NCBI GenBank assembly: GCA_001695595.3
Contig: MBPM02000018.1
Coordinates: 124,001-188,000 of the forward strand
Length of the DNA stretch: 64,000 bases
DNA from: Plasmopara viticola
Taxonomy: Eukaryota > Oomycota > Peronosporomycetes > Peronosporales > Peronosporaceae
Direction: 5' to 3'
In this document: positions 1 through 9,688 of the stretch, in pieces
Layout of the letters: each line of letters begins with the position of its first letter
Position numbering within the stretch: position 1 is the stretch's first letter
Program-made: the position numbers and the translations under genes
Notes under the pieces: generated by a model
What the model was told of the DNA's origin: nothing
What the model saw: only the letters and a program-made list of their open reading frames with translations
The model's database searches: none

Positions 1-44
1 CACTTTGCAATTTGCCATCTACAGCATAAGTGCTTCTTACAACA
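1..44 (+). repeat. 3' end of a lineage I LTR (cut by window edge)
   Basis: These bases match the last part of the LTR at 2699-2999 and end in CAACA directly before a primer-binding site. The initiator-like stretch seen in the full LTRs is present from position 1, lacking only its first base. The rest of the LTR lies outside the window. Confidence 0.85.
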
Positions 45-61
45 GGTTATGAGCCCAAGCT
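45..61 (+). promoter_or_regulatory. Primer-binding site overlapping the gag start codon
   Basis: GGTTATGAGCCCAAGCT follows the LTR end. It is complementary to an anticodon arm of initiator tRNA-Met (CAU anticodon), as in Drosophila copia, where a tRNA half is the primer. The ATG at 49-51 is the first codon of gag, so the site is also coding (Met-Ser-Pro-Ser). Equivalent sites in this window are 3000-3016, 5956-5972, 8914-8930, 12163-12177 and 18242-18256 (+), and 24576-24592, 29539-29555, 33367-33383, 43239-43255 and 58690-58706 (-). Confidence 0.75.
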
Positions 62-94
62 CCGCCAACTCCCGACACCGACTAGGCTCTCGCT

Positions 95-502
95 ATGGAC
101 ATCGCCGCCGCCACCGACTCACGCAACAACAAGTTTGATGGAACAAACTTCCAATCATGGAAGTTCAAGATGCAGATGGTGCTTGAGGAGCGGGACCTTT
201 GGGAGGTAGCTAGTGGGGAGGTCAAGATGAAGGACTTGACTACAGCCTTGGGCCAATTGACGTTAAAGCGCACGTCAAGAAAGGCGCTTGCAATCATCTG
301 TATTGCGATGGAAGATTCGCAGCTATCTCTTGTGCGCTCAGCAATTAGAGCGCATGATGCATGGTCACGGCTCGAAGGCCACTTCGAGAAGAAGAGCCTA
401 GCGAACAAGCTCTTTCTTCGCCGTCGTTTCTTCACGGCCAAGATGGACGAAGGTGATGATGTGCTCGTGCATATCAACAAGATGAAGACTCTGGTGGAAT
501 AG
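95..502 (+). CDS. Copia Gag, N-terminal part (array unit 1)
   Basis: This encodes the capsid-like Gag_2-type region of a lineage I element, recognisable from [21 protein letters not shown] and ARSRLEGHFEKK-like segments shared with the other copies here. The family start would be the ATG at 49 in the primer-binding site, but unit 1 has lost about four bases near 90, so the frame opens only from the internal ATG at 95. It ends at a TAG at 500-502 where sister copies have Gln. Gag would form the virus-like particle. This copy is broken. Confidence 0.7.
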   Translation: MDIAAATDSRNNKFDGTNFQSWKFKMQMVLEERDLWEVASGEVKMKDLTTALGQLTLKRTSRKALAIICIAMEDSQLSLVRSAIRAHDAWSRLEGHFEKKSLANKLFLRRRFFTAKMDEGDDVLVHINKMKTLVE

Positions 503-511
503 CTCGACGCA

Positions 512-2080
512 GTGGGCGCTCCGGTAACAGAGGGTGTCTTGGTGATCACGCTTCTTCGGAGTTTAAGTGAGTCATTTGCATTTCTCATAACAGCTTTGGA
601 GTCGAGATCAGACTCGCTGTCGTGGGAACTCATGACATCTCGACTATTGCATGAAGACATGAAGCGAAAGGAACAAGGTATTAGGGCCGATGGAGCTGCG
701 CATGGTCAAGGGCAAGCACTTTTGGCGAGTGACTACAGCAAGCGTAAGGGTGGGCGACCAGTACAAAAGGTCAGCGCGTGCCAATACTGTGGGGAACAGG
801 GACATTGGATTGCCGAGTGTCCTGTTCGAATTCGAGAAAATGGTGAGCGACAGAGGTCGCAACGAGCGAACATCGCGCAAGTCGATGATGACAATGGCGA
901 TTTTCTCTTTTCGGTTGGAGACAGCATCCCCAAATCGAGTGATGTGTGGCTGGTTGACTCTGGAGCGACGCAGCATATGATAAGTTCCAGGAAATTTATG
1001 CGAAATTTCAAGACATTTACGCCGAGGGATGTGCGCCTTGCAGACGATGGAGTGGTGCAAGCGATTGGATCGGGCGACATTGTGATGTCGATGCACACTC
1101 CACATGGTATAAAGAAGGGATTACTTACTGGTGTGTGGTATATTCCAAAGCTTTCTCGAAATCCATTTTCCGTCGGCCGATTTACGAAGGATGTTGGCGC
1201 CGTGACGTTTAAACATGAAGGTTGTTTTGCTATGACAAAGGGTCCCAAGTGGAAGCTTGGTGCTCGCGAAGGCAAAGGCCTGTTCAAGCTCTGCATGACG
1301 CCGCTTCTTCCGGATGAGGCTAATGTGATAATTTCGTCGGGATGCCATGGGGACACCAATTCGTACCTCTGGCACCTTCGATTTGGTCATATAAGCTATG
1401 GTGGTCTCGACCCTATGGTAAAGAGAAAGATTGGCCATGGACTTGACATGGAGCCAGTCAAGCAGTGGGAGAAGTGTGACGGGTGCTCACTCGGTAAGCA
1501 AACGAAAGTGAGTCTCTCAAATTTGTCAACAGGTCGTTCAAGGCAAGTGCTTGAGGTAATTCACAGCGATGTGTGTGGGCCGATGCAGACACCGACTTTT
1601 GGTGGAAAGCGTTACTTTGTCACATTTATTGATGACAAGTCACACTTTTGCATGGTTTACTTGCTGCGAAACAAGTCGGAAGTTGCCGCAAAATTCGCAA
1701 ATTTTGTCGTTCTAGCTGAAAACCAAACAGGAAAGCGAGTAAAAACGCTTCGCAGTGATAATGGCGGAGAATACATATCAAGCGAAATGGCCAAGTTTTG
1801 CAGCAATCATGGAATCGTGCAGAAATTTACGCCGCCCTACACTCCCCAGCTAAACGGAATTGCGGAGCGAATGAACAGAATATTGGTGGAATGTGCACGC
1901 TGCATGATGGAGCATGCTGGATTGACGAAGGTGTACTGGGGTGAAGCAGTCATGACGGCTATGTTTCTTCGAAATCGGTGTCCAACGCGTGCTCTCAATC
2001 AAGACATTTCGACATTTCAAGCTTGGACGGGAAAGAAGCCATTGCTTGCGAATCTGAAAGTCTTTGGCTGCCATGCGTAG
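512..2080 (+). CDS. Copia Gag C-terminus, protease and integrase (array unit 1)
   Basis: A 522-residue open frame. A CCHC zinc knuckle lies at about residues 90-103, an aspartic protease site (VDSGATQH) near 148-155, and the integrase zinc region (H..GH..CDGC) near 290-325. The integrase core shows the first Asp in HSDVCGPM, the second in SDNGGEY and the Glu in NGIAERMNR, so the DDE triad is present. The frame ends after FGCHA because one base of a TACGTG codon pair is missing (TAGTG), a lesion shared with the other units. It is the most open Gag-PR-IN stretch of the array. The frame to the left is closed by the TAG at 500. Confidence 0.75.
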   Translation: MGAPVTEGVLVITLLRSLSESFAFLITALESRSDSLSWELMTSRLLHEDMKRKEQGIRADGAAHGQGQALLASDYSKRKGGRPVQKVSACQYCGEQGHWIAECPVRIRENGERQRSQRANIAQVDDDNGDFLFSVGDSIPKSSDVWLVDSGATQHMISSRKFMRNFKTFTPRDVRLADDGVVQAIGSGDIVMSMHTPHGIKKGLLTGVWYIPKLSRNPFSVGRFTKDVGAVTFKHEGCFAMTKGPKWKLGAREGKGLFKLCMTPLLPDEANVIISSGCHGDTNSYLWHLRFGHISYGGLDPMVKRKIGHGLDMEPVKQWEKCDGCSLGKQTKVSLSNLSTGRSRQVLEVIHSDVCGPMQTPTFGGKRYFVTFIDDKSHFCMVYLLRNKSEVAAKFANFVVLAENQTGKRVKTLRSDNGGEYISSEMAKFCSNHGIVQKFTPPYTPQLNGIAERMNRILVECARCMMEHAGLTKVYWGEAVMTAMFLRNRCPTRALNQDISTFQAWTGKKPLLANLKVFGCHA

Positions 2081-2698
2081 TGACGGTGCCTATGGAGAAG
2101 CGCGCAAAGTTTGATGCCCGATCGGTACGCTGTCGATTTATCGGATATTCAGACCATGAAAAAGCATATCGGTTCGAGGAACTTAAGAGTGGTCGTGTGC
2201 TGGTAAGCCGGGATGCGCAATTTATGGAGGACGTTTTCGACATTGGAAGGCGTAATTATTGTCAAGAAGAAGTTTGCATTCATGACGAAGATACAACGGA
2301 TGAGGACTCGCAGCATGAGAATCAAAACCATAAAGATGATGCTGAAATGGAAGAAAACGACGAAAATGGTAACAAGAGACACCAGCGAACGGGTCGTTGG
2401 AAAAGGCTACTGAGACCAGAAGTGCTAAGCGGTTCGCACAGCACAGCACGCATTCTACTCGGTATAGCAGAAACCAAGGCCTTGATGAGATGTCAGCAGC
2501 AGCTCAAGATGGCTCAAGCTTTAAAGCTGCATACGTCATGAATTCAGAGGGAGATATGCCAACTACGTTTAAGTCGGCTATGGAATCGAAGGACGCAAGC
2601 AAATGGAAAGAAGCATGCAACTCAGAGTTCGATTCGCTGTCGAAGAATGACACCTGGGATATTGTGCAACTACCGCAGGGACGCAAAGCGATCGGCTG
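2081..2698 (+). pseudogene. Integrase C-terminus and linker to truncated RT start (unit 1)
   Basis: After the frameshift at 2078 the integrase C-terminal motif (RCRFIGYSDHEKAYRF, SRDAQFMEDVFD) continues in another frame, followed by an acidic linker and then the RT entry region (MPTTFKSAMESKDASKWKEAC, KNDTWDIVQLPQGRKAIG). Coding is cut at 2698 by the LTR. The final five bases, GGCTG, are the degraded left copy of a GGTTG target duplication. Confidence 0.75.
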
Positions 2699-2999
2699 TG
2701 TTGTTGAAGATGCTGGCGCAGAAACGCCTCGACTAGCGGCTATATATCGGTTAGTACGGGTATCTGCAATCAATTGCTAACTGACTGAATGAGCGGGTTC
2801 AAGACGGGCAAAAGATCGTTTTCAGGATGGAAAGCTGATTGCGCCCGGATGGGAAGATGATTGCGCCAGGATTGTAAGTCTCTCTGATTGGCTTAGAAAA
2901 ATCATTGGCTTAGAGGTAGCATGTAGTTGCGAACTAAGGACCTTTTAAATATATTCACTTTGCATTTTGCCATCCACAGCACAAGTGCTTCTTTCAACA
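2699..2999 (+). repeat. Lineage I LTR, shared by units 1 and 2
   Basis: It begins TGTTGTTGAAG and ends CTTTCAACA, 301 bp, next to the primer-binding site at 3000. It contains tandem copies of a GATTGCGCC..GGATGGGAAGAT motif and a duplicated ATTGGCTTAGA stretch. It is both the 3' LTR of unit 1 and the 5' LTR of unit 2. Confidence 0.85.
2955..2968 (+). promoter_or_regulatory. Oomycete-type initiator element in the LTR
   Basis: TCACTTTGCATTTT fits the oomycete initiator consensus YCAYTYYNCAWTTT at every position. It lies 31 bases before the LTR end, so transcription would start just upstream of the primer-binding site, giving a very short leader. Matching sites recur in the other lineage I LTRs; the lineage II C-type LTR has a near match. 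The consensus is from memory, and the function is inferred. Confidence 0.55.
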
Positions 3000-3003
3000 G
3001 GTT

Positions 3004-5655
3004 ATGAGCCCAAGCTCCGCCAATTCTGCCCCCGACACCGACTACGCTTTCGCTATGGACATCGCCGCCGCCACCAACTCACGCATCAACAAGTTCGATG
3101 GAACAAATTTCCACACATGGAAGTTCAAGATGCAGATGGTGTTTGAGGAGCGGAACCTATGGGAGGTAGCGAGTGGGGAAGTCAAGATGGAGGACTTGAC
3201 AACGGCCTTGGACTAGCTGACGTTTAAGCGCAAGTCAAGAAAGGCGCTTGCGATCATCTCTCTCGCGATGGAAGATTCGCAGCTGCCTCTTGTGCGCTCG
3301 GCAACTGGAGCGCATGATGCATGGTCACGGCTCGAAGGCCACTTCGAGAAAAAGAGCTTAGCGAACAAGCTCTTTCTTTGTCGTCGTTCCTTCACGGCCA
3401 AGATGGACGAAGGTGATGATGTGCTCGCCCATATCAACAAGATGAAGACTCTGGCGGAACAGCTCGACGCAGTGGGCGCTCCGGTAACAGAGGATGACTT
3501 GGTGATCACGCTTCTTGGGAGTTTGAGTAAGTCATTTTCATTTCTTATAACAGCTTTGGAGTCGAGATCGGACTCGCTGTCGTGGGAGCTCGTGACATCT
3601 CGACTATTGCATGAAGACATGAAACGAAAGGAACAAGGTATTGGGGCCGATGGAGCTGCGCATGGTCAAGGGAATCGTTCTTGGTGAATGACTACAGCAA
3701 GCGTAAGGGTGGGCGACCAGTGCAAAAGGTCAGCGCGTGCCACTACTGTGGGGAACAAGGACATTGGATTGCCAAGTGTCCTGTTCGAACCGCGAGAATG
3801 GCGAGCGACAGAGGTCGCAACGAGCGAATATCGCGCAAGTCGATGATGACAATGGCGATTTTCTCTTTTCGGCTGGAGACAGCATTCCCAAATCGGGTGA
3901 AGTGTGGCTGATTGACTCTGGAGCGACGCAGCACATGACAAGTTACAAAAAATCATGCGAAATTTCAAGACATTTACGCCGAGGGATGTGCACTTTGCAG
4001 ACGATGGAGTGGTGCAAGCGATTGGGTCCGGCGACATCGTGATGTCAATGCACACTCCACATGGTATAAAGAAGGGACTGCCTACTGGTGTGAGGTTTAT
4101 CCCAAAGCTTTCTCGAAATTTAATTTCAGTCGGCCGAATTACGAAGGATGTTGGCGCCGTGACGTTTGAACATAAAGGTTGTTTTGCTATGACAAAGGGT
4201 CTCAAGTGGAAGCTTGGTGCTCGCGAAGGCAAAGGCCTGTTCAAGCTCTGCGTGACGCCGCTTCTTCCGGATGAGGCTAATGTGATAACTTCGTCGGGAT
4301 GCCATGGGGACACCAATTCGTACCTCTGGCACCTTCGATTTGGTCATATAAGCTATGGTGGTCTCGACACTATGGTAAAGAAAAAGATTGGTTATGGACT
4401 TGACATGGGGCCAGTCAAGCAGTGGGAGAAGTGTGACGGGTGCTCACTCGGTAAGAAAACGAAAGTGAGTTTCTCAAATTTGTCACCAAGTCGTTCAAGG
4501 CAAGTGCTTAAGGTAATTCACAGCGATGTGTGTGGGCCGATGCAGACACCGACTTTCGGTGGAAAGCGTTACTTTGTCACATTTATTGATGACAAGTCAC
4601 ACTTTTGCATGGTTTACTTGCTGCGAAACAAGTCGGAAGTTGCCGCAAAATTCGCAAATTTTGTCGTTCTAGCTGAAAACCAAACAGGAAAGCGAGTAAA
4701 AACGCTTCGCAGTGATAATGGCGGAGAATACATATCAAGCGAAATGGCCAAGTTTTGCAGCAATCATGGAATCGTGCAGAAATTTACGCCGCCCTACACT
4801 CCCCAGCTAAACGGAATTGCGGAGCGAATGAACAGAATATTGGCGGAATGTGCACGCTGCATGATGGAGCATGCTGGATTGACGAAGGTGTACTGGGGTG
4901 AAGCAGTCATGACGGCTATGTTTCTTCGAAATTGGTGTCCAACGCGTGCTCTCAATCAAGACATTTCGACATTTCAAGCTTGGACGGGAAAGAAGCCATT
5001 GCTTGCGAATCTGAAAGTCTTTGGCTGCCATGCGTAGTGACGGTGCCTATGGAGAAGCGCGCAAAGTTTGATGCCCGATCGGTACGCTGTCGATTTATCG
5101 GATATTCAGACCATGAAAAAGCATATCGGTTCGAGGAACTTAAGAGTGGTCGTGTGCTGGTAAGCCGGGATGCGCAATTTATGGAGGACGTTTTCGACAT
5201 TGGAAGGCGTAATTATTGTCAAGAAGAAGTTTGCATTCATGACGAAGATACAACGGATGAGGACTCGCAGCATGAGAATCAAAACCATAAAGATGATGCT
5301 GAAATGGAAGAAAACGACGAAAATGGTATTAAGAGACACCAGCGAACGGGTCGTTGGAAAAGGCTACTGAGACCAGAAGTGCTAAGCGGTTCGCACAGCA
5401 CAGCACGCATTCTACTCGGTATAGCAGAAACCAAGGCCTTGATGAGATGTCAGCAGCAGCTCAAGATGGCTCAAGCTTTAAAGCTGCATACGTCATGGAT
5501 TCAGAGGGAGATATGCCAACTACGTTTAAGTCGGCTATGGAATCGAAGGACGCAAGCAAATGGAAAGAAGCATGCGACTCAGAGTTCGATTCGCTGTCGA
5601 AGAATGACACCTGGGATATTGTGCAACTACCGCAGGGACGCAAAGCGATCGGCTG
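3004..5655 (+). pseudogene. Broken Gag-PR-IN polyprotein of array unit 2
   Basis: The frame starts with the ATG at 3004 inside the primer-binding site (MSPSSANSAPDTDYAFAMD). It is closed at 3214-3216 by a TAG where unit 1 has Gln, reopens from 3268 to 3687 (rest of Gag), shifts at 3673 and again near 3790 in the knuckle region, loses a few bases near 3950 and shifts at 5035. The linker and the RT entry region follow to 5655. All breaks except those at 3673 and 3950 are shared with unit 3. Confidence 0.8.
3955..5037 (+). CDS. Copia protease C-terminus and integrase (array unit 2)
   Basis: A 360-residue open frame starting just after the protease active site. It includes the integrase zinc region (LWHLRFGHISYGG, CDGCSLGKK), the DDE residues in HSDVCGPM, SDNGGEY and NGIAERMNR, and ends at the shared one-base deletion after FGCHA. 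The protease DSGA lies upstream in a different frame at about 3917. It would have acted in cDNA integration; it cannot be translated from the gag start because of upstream stops. Confidence 0.7.
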   Translation: MRNFKTFTPRDVHFADDGVVQAIGSGDIVMSMHTPHGIKKGLPTGVRFIPKLSRNLISVGRITKDVGAVTFEHKGCFAMTKGLKWKLGAREGKGLFKLCVTPLLPDEANVITSSGCHGDTNSYLWHLRFGHISYGGLDTMVKKKIGYGLDMGPVKQWEKCDGCSLGKKTKVSFSNLSPSRSRQVLKVIHSDVCGPMQTPTFGGKRYFVTFIDDKSHFCMVYLLRNKSEVAAKFANFVVLAENQTGKRVKTLRSDNGGEYISSEMAKFCSNHGIVQKFTPPYTPQLNGIAERMNRILAECARCMMEHAGLTKVYWGEAVMTAMFLRNWCPTRALNQDISTFQAWTGKKPLLANLKVFGCHA

Positions 5656-5955
5656 TGTTGTTGAAGATGCTGGCGCAGAAACGCCTCGACTAGCGGCTAT
5701 ATATCGGTTAGTACGGGTATCTGCAATCAATTGCTAACTGACTGAATGAGCGGGTTCAAGATGGGCAAAAGATCGTTTTCAGGATGGAAAGCTGATTGCG
5801 CCCGGATGGGAAGATGATTGCGCCAGGATTGTAAGTCTCTCTGATTGGCTTAGAAAATCATTGGCTTAGAGGTAGCATGTAGTTGCGAACTAAGGACCTT
5901 TTAAATATATTCACTTTGCATTTTGCCATCCACAGCACAAGTGCTTCTTTCAACA
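5656..5955 (+). repeat. Lineage I LTR, shared by units 2 and 3
   Basis: 300 bp, TGTTGTTGAAG to CTTTCAACA, one A shorter than the LTR at 2699 and otherwise almost identical to it. The initiator-like stretch is conserved and the primer-binding site follows at 5956. Confidence 0.85.
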
Positions 5956-6223
5956 GGTTATGAGCCCAAGCTCCGCCAATTCTGCCCCCGACACCGACTA
6001 CGCTTTCGCTATGGACATCGCCGCCGCCACCAACTCACGCATCAACAAGTTCGATGGAACAAATTTCCACACATGGAAGTTCAAGATGCAGATGGTGTTT
6101 GAGGAGCGGAACCTATGGGAGGTAGCGAGTGGGGAAGTCAAGATGGAGGACTTGACAACGGCCTTGGACTAGCTGACGTTTAAGCGCAAGTCAAGAAAGG
6201 CGCTTGCGATCATCTCTCTCGCG

Positions 6224-6868
6224 ATGGAAGATTCGCAGCTGCCTCTTGTGCGCTCGGCAACTGGAGCGCATGATGCATGGTCACGGCTCGAAGGCCACTT
6301 CGAGAAAAAGAGCTTAGCGAACAAGCTCTTTCTTTGTCGTCGTTCCTTCACGGCCAAGATGGACGAAGGTGATGATGTGCTCGCCCATATCAACAAGATG
6401 GAGACTCTGGCGGAACAGCTCGACGCAGTGGGCGCTCCGGTAACAGAGGATGACTTGGTGATCACGCTTCTTGGGAGTTTGAGTAAGTCATTTTCATTTC
6501 TTATAACAGCTTTGGAGTCGAGATCGGACTCGCTGTCGTGGGAGCTCGTGACATCTCGACTATTGCATGAAGACATGAAACGAAAGGAACAAGGTATTGG
6601 GGCCGATGGAGCTGCGCATGGTCAAGGGCAAGCGTTCTTGGTGAATGACTACAGCAAGCGTAAGGGTGGGCGACCAGTGCAAAAGGTCAGCGCGTGCCAC
6701 TACTGTGGGGAACAAGGACATTGGATTGCCAAGTGTCCTGTTCGAACCGCGAGAATGGCGAGCGACAGAGGTCGCAACGAGCGAATATCGCGCAAGTCGA
6801 TGATGACAATGGCGATTTTCTCTTTTCGGCTGGAGACAGCATTCCCAAATCGGGTGAAGTGTGGCTGA
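6224..6868 (+). CDS. Copia Gag middle and zinc knuckle (array unit 3)
   Basis: A 214-residue open frame carrying the central Gag helical region (AHDAWSRLEGHFEKK, INKMETLAEQL, LITALESRSDSLSWELVTSRLLHEDMK split over its length) and the CCHC knuckle CHYCGEQGHWIAKCP. After the knuckle the frame is shifted (PVRTARMAS), so the C-terminal residues to 6868 are out of frame with the family. The real protease frame begins at about 6750. Confidence 0.6.
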   Translation: MEDSQLPLVRSATGAHDAWSRLEGHFEKKSLANKLFLCRRSFTAKMDEGDDVLAHINKMETLAEQLDAVGAPVTEDDLVITLLGSLSKSFSFLITALESRSDSLSWELVTSRLLHEDMKRKEQGIGADGAAHGQGQAFLVNDYSKRKGGRPVQKVSACHYCGEQGHWIAKCPVRTARMASDRGRNERISRKSMMTMAIFSFRLETAFPNRVKCG

Positions 6869-7767
6869 TTGACTCTGGAGCGACGCAGCACTTGACAAGT
6901 TACAAAAAATTCATGCGAAATTTCAAGACATTTACGCCGAGGGATGTGCACTTTGCAGACGATGGAGTGGTGCAAGCGATTGGGTCCGGCGACATCGTGA
7001 TGTCAATGCACACTCCACATGGTATAAAGAAGGGACTGACTACTGGTGTGAGGTTTATCCCAAAGCTTTCTCGAAATTTAATTTCAGTCGGCCGAATTAC
7101 GAAGGATGTTGGCGCCGTGACGTTTGAACATAAAGGTTGTTTTGCTATGACAAAGGGTCTCAAGTGGAAGCTTGGTGCTCGCGAAGGCAAAGGCCTGTTC
7201 AAGCTCTGCGTGACGCCGCTTCTTCCGGATGAGGCTAATGTGATAACTTCGTCGGGATGCCATGGGGACACCAATTCGTACCTCTGGCACCTTCGATTTG
7301 GTCATATAAGCTATGGTGGTCTCGACACTATGGTAAAGAAAAAGATTGGTTATGGACTTGACATGGGGCCAGTCAAGCAGTGGGAGAAGTGTGACGGGTG
7401 CTCACTCGGTAAGAAAACGAAAGTGAGTTTCTCAAATTTGTCACCAAGTCGTTCAAGGCAAGTGCTTAAGGTAATTCACAGCGATGTGTGTGGGCCGATG
7501 CAGACACCGACTTTCGGTGGAAAGCGTTACTTTGTCACATTTATTGATGACAAGTCACACTTTTGCATGGTTTACTTGCTGCGAAACAAGTCGGAAGTTG
7601 CCGCAAAATTCGCAAATTTTGTCGTTCTAGCTGAAAACCAAACAGGAAAGCGAGTAAAAACGCTTCGCAGTGATAATGGCGGAGAATACATTCAAGCGAA
7701 ATGGCCAAGTTTTGCAGCAATCATGGAATCGTGCAGAAATTTACGCCGCCCTACACTCCCCAGCTAA
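6694..7767 (+). CDS. Copia protease and integrase core, truncated (array unit 3)
   Basis: A 357-residue frame. Its first 18 residues are out of frame over the knuckle; from NRENGERQRSQR onward it is the true family frame. The protease site IDSGATQH, the integrase zinc region and the first two catalytic Asp (HSDVCGPM, SDNGGEY) are present. The frame is lost at the deletion at 7691 before the catalytic Glu, which lies in a separate 97-residue frame, 7701-7994. Confidence 0.65.
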   Translation: MPLLWGTRTLDCQVSCSNRENGERQRSQRANIAQVDDDNGDFLFSAGDSIPKSGEVWLIDSGATQHLTSYKKFMRNFKTFTPRDVHFADDGVVQAIGSGDIVMSMHTPHGIKKGLTTGVRFIPKLSRNLISVGRITKDVGAVTFEHKGCFAMTKGLKWKLGAREGKGLFKLCVTPLLPDEANVITSSGCHGDTNSYLWHLRFGHISYGGLDTMVKKKIGYGLDMGPVKQWEKCDGCSLGKKTKVSFSNLSPSRSRQVLKVIHSDVCGPMQTPTFGGKRYFVTFIDDKSHFCMVYLLRNKSEVAAKFANFVVLAENQTGKRVKTLRSDNGGEYIQAKWPSFAAIMESCRNLRRPTLPS

Positions 7768-8612
7768 ACGGAATTGCGGAGCGAATGAACAGAATATTGG
7801 TGGAATGTGCACGCTGCATGATGGATCATGCTGGATTGACGAAGGTGTACTGGGGTGAAGCAGTCATGACGGCTATGTTTCTTCGAAATTGGTGTCCAAC
7901 GCGTGCTCTCAATCAAGACATTTCGCCATTTCAAGCTTGGACGGGAAAGAAGCCATTGCTTGCGAATCTGAAAGTCTTTGGCTGCCATGCGTAGTGACGG
8001 TGCCTATGGAGAAGCGCGCAAAGTTTGATGCCCGATCGGTACGCTGTCGATTTATCGGATATTCAGACCATGAAAAAGCATATCGGTTCGAGGAACTTAA
8101 GAGTGGTCGTGTGCTAATAAGCCGGGATGCGCAATTTATGGAGGACGTTTTCGACATCGGAAAGCGTAATTATTGTCAAGAAGAAGTTTGCATTCATGAC
8201 GAAGATACAACGGATGAGGACTCGCAGCATGAGAATCAAAACCATAAAGATGATGCTGAAATGGAAGAAAACGACGAAAATGGTAACAAGAGACACCAGC
8301 GAACGGGTCGTTGGAAAAGGCTACTGAGACCAGAAGTGCTAAGCGGTTCGCACAGCACAGCACGCATTCTACTCGGTATAGCAGAAACCAAGGCCTTGAT
8401 GAGATGTCAGCAGCAGCTCAAGATGGCTCAAGCTTTAAAGCTGCATACGTCATGGATTCAGAGGGAGATATGCCAACTACATTTAAGTCGGCTATGGAGT
8501 CTAAGGACGCAAGCAAATGGAAAGAAGCATGCGACTCAGAGTTCGATTCGCTGTCGAAGAATGACACCTGGGATATTGTGCAACTACTGCAGGGACGCAA
8601 AGCGATCGGCTG

Positions 8613-8913
8613 TGTTGTTGTAGATGCTGGCGCAGAAACGCCTCGACTAGCGGCTATATATCGGTTAGTACGGGTATCTGCAATCAATTGCTAACTGACT
8701 GAATGAGCGGGTTCAAGATGGGCAAAAGATCGTTTTCAGGATGGAAAGCTGATTGCGCCCGGATGGGAAGATGATTGCGCCAGGATTGTAAGTCTCTCTG
8801 ATTGGCTTGGATAAATCATTGGCTTAGAGGTAGCATGTAGTTGCGAACTAAGGACCTTTTAAATAAATTCACTTTGCATTTTGCCATCCACAGCACAAGT
8901 GCTTCTTTCAACA
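8613..8913 (+). repeat. Lineage I LTR, shared by units 3 and 4
   Basis: 301 bp with the same ends as the preceding LTRs (TGTTGTTGTAG, CTTTCAACA). It differs from them at only a few positions, for example GGATAAATC in place of GAAAAATC and AAATAAATTCAC before the initiator. Confidence 0.85.
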
Positions 8914-9504
8914 GGTTATGAGCCCAAGCTCCGCCAATTCTGCCCCCGACACCGACTACGCTTTCGCTATGGACATCGCCGCCGCCACCAACTCACGCGT
9001 CAACAAGTTCGATGGAACAAATTTCCACACATGGAAGTTCAAGATGCAGATGGTGTTTGAGGAGCGGAACCTATGGGAGGTAGCGAGTGGGGAAGTCAAG
9101 ATGGAGGACTTGATAACGGCCTTGGACTAGCTGACGTTTAAGCGCAAGTCAAGAAAGGTGCTTGCGATCATCTCTCTCGCGATGGAAGATTCGCAGCTGC
9201 CTCTTGTGCGCTCGGCAACTGGAGCGCATGATGCATGGTCACGGCTCGAAGGCCACTTCGAGAAAAAGAGCTTAGCGAACAAGCTCTTTCTTTGTCGTCG
9301 TTCCTTCACGGCCAAGATGGACGAAGGTGATGATGTGCTCGCCCATATCAACAAGATGAAGACTCTGGCGGAACAGCTCGACGCAGTGGGCGCTCCGGTA
9401 ACAGAGGATGACTTGATGATCACGCTTCTTGGGAGTTTGAGAAAGTCATTTTCATTTCTTATAACAGCTTTGGAGTTGAGATCGGACTCGCTGTCGTGGG
9501 AGCT

Positions 9505-9578
9505 CGTGACATCTCGACTATAGCATGAAGACATGAAACGACGTGACATCTCGACTATTGCATGAAGACATGAAACGA
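9505..9578 (+). repeat. 37-base tandem duplication in gag of unit 4
   Basis: The stretch from 9505 is repeated at 9542 with one or two changes. The duplication shifts the Gag frame and is absent from units 1-3. Confidence 0.8.
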
Positions 9579-9688
9579 AAGGAACAAGGTATTGGGGCCG
9601 ATGGAGCTGCGCATGGTCAAGGGCAAGCGTTCTTGGTGAATGACTACAGCAAGCGTAAGGGTGGGCGACCAGTGCAAAAGGTCAGCGC

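Larger units (their letters stand above)
5960..8612 (+). pseudogene. Broken Gag-PR-IN polyprotein of array unit 3
   Basis: Almost a copy of unit 2: the same TAG at 6170-6172, the same shift in the knuckle region and the same integrase C-terminal deletion. Its own features are an intact GQGQAFL stretch at 6625-6645 (unit 2 is damaged there), an unbroken PR start, and a deletion at 7691 (GGAGAATACATTCAAGCG) that shifts the frame within the integrase core just after the second catalytic Asp. It ends at the same RT point, 8612. Confidence 0.8.

Noticed and set aside
2213..2413. Short plus-strand frame (about 66 residues) repeated in units 1-3 of the array
   Set aside because: It is a second frame of the acidic linker; its repetition follows from the array itself, so it is no evidence for a conserved small protein.
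2504..2773. 89-residue minus-strand frame over RT start and LTR, seen in several units
   Set aside because: Antisense shadow whose conservation is explained by tandem copying.
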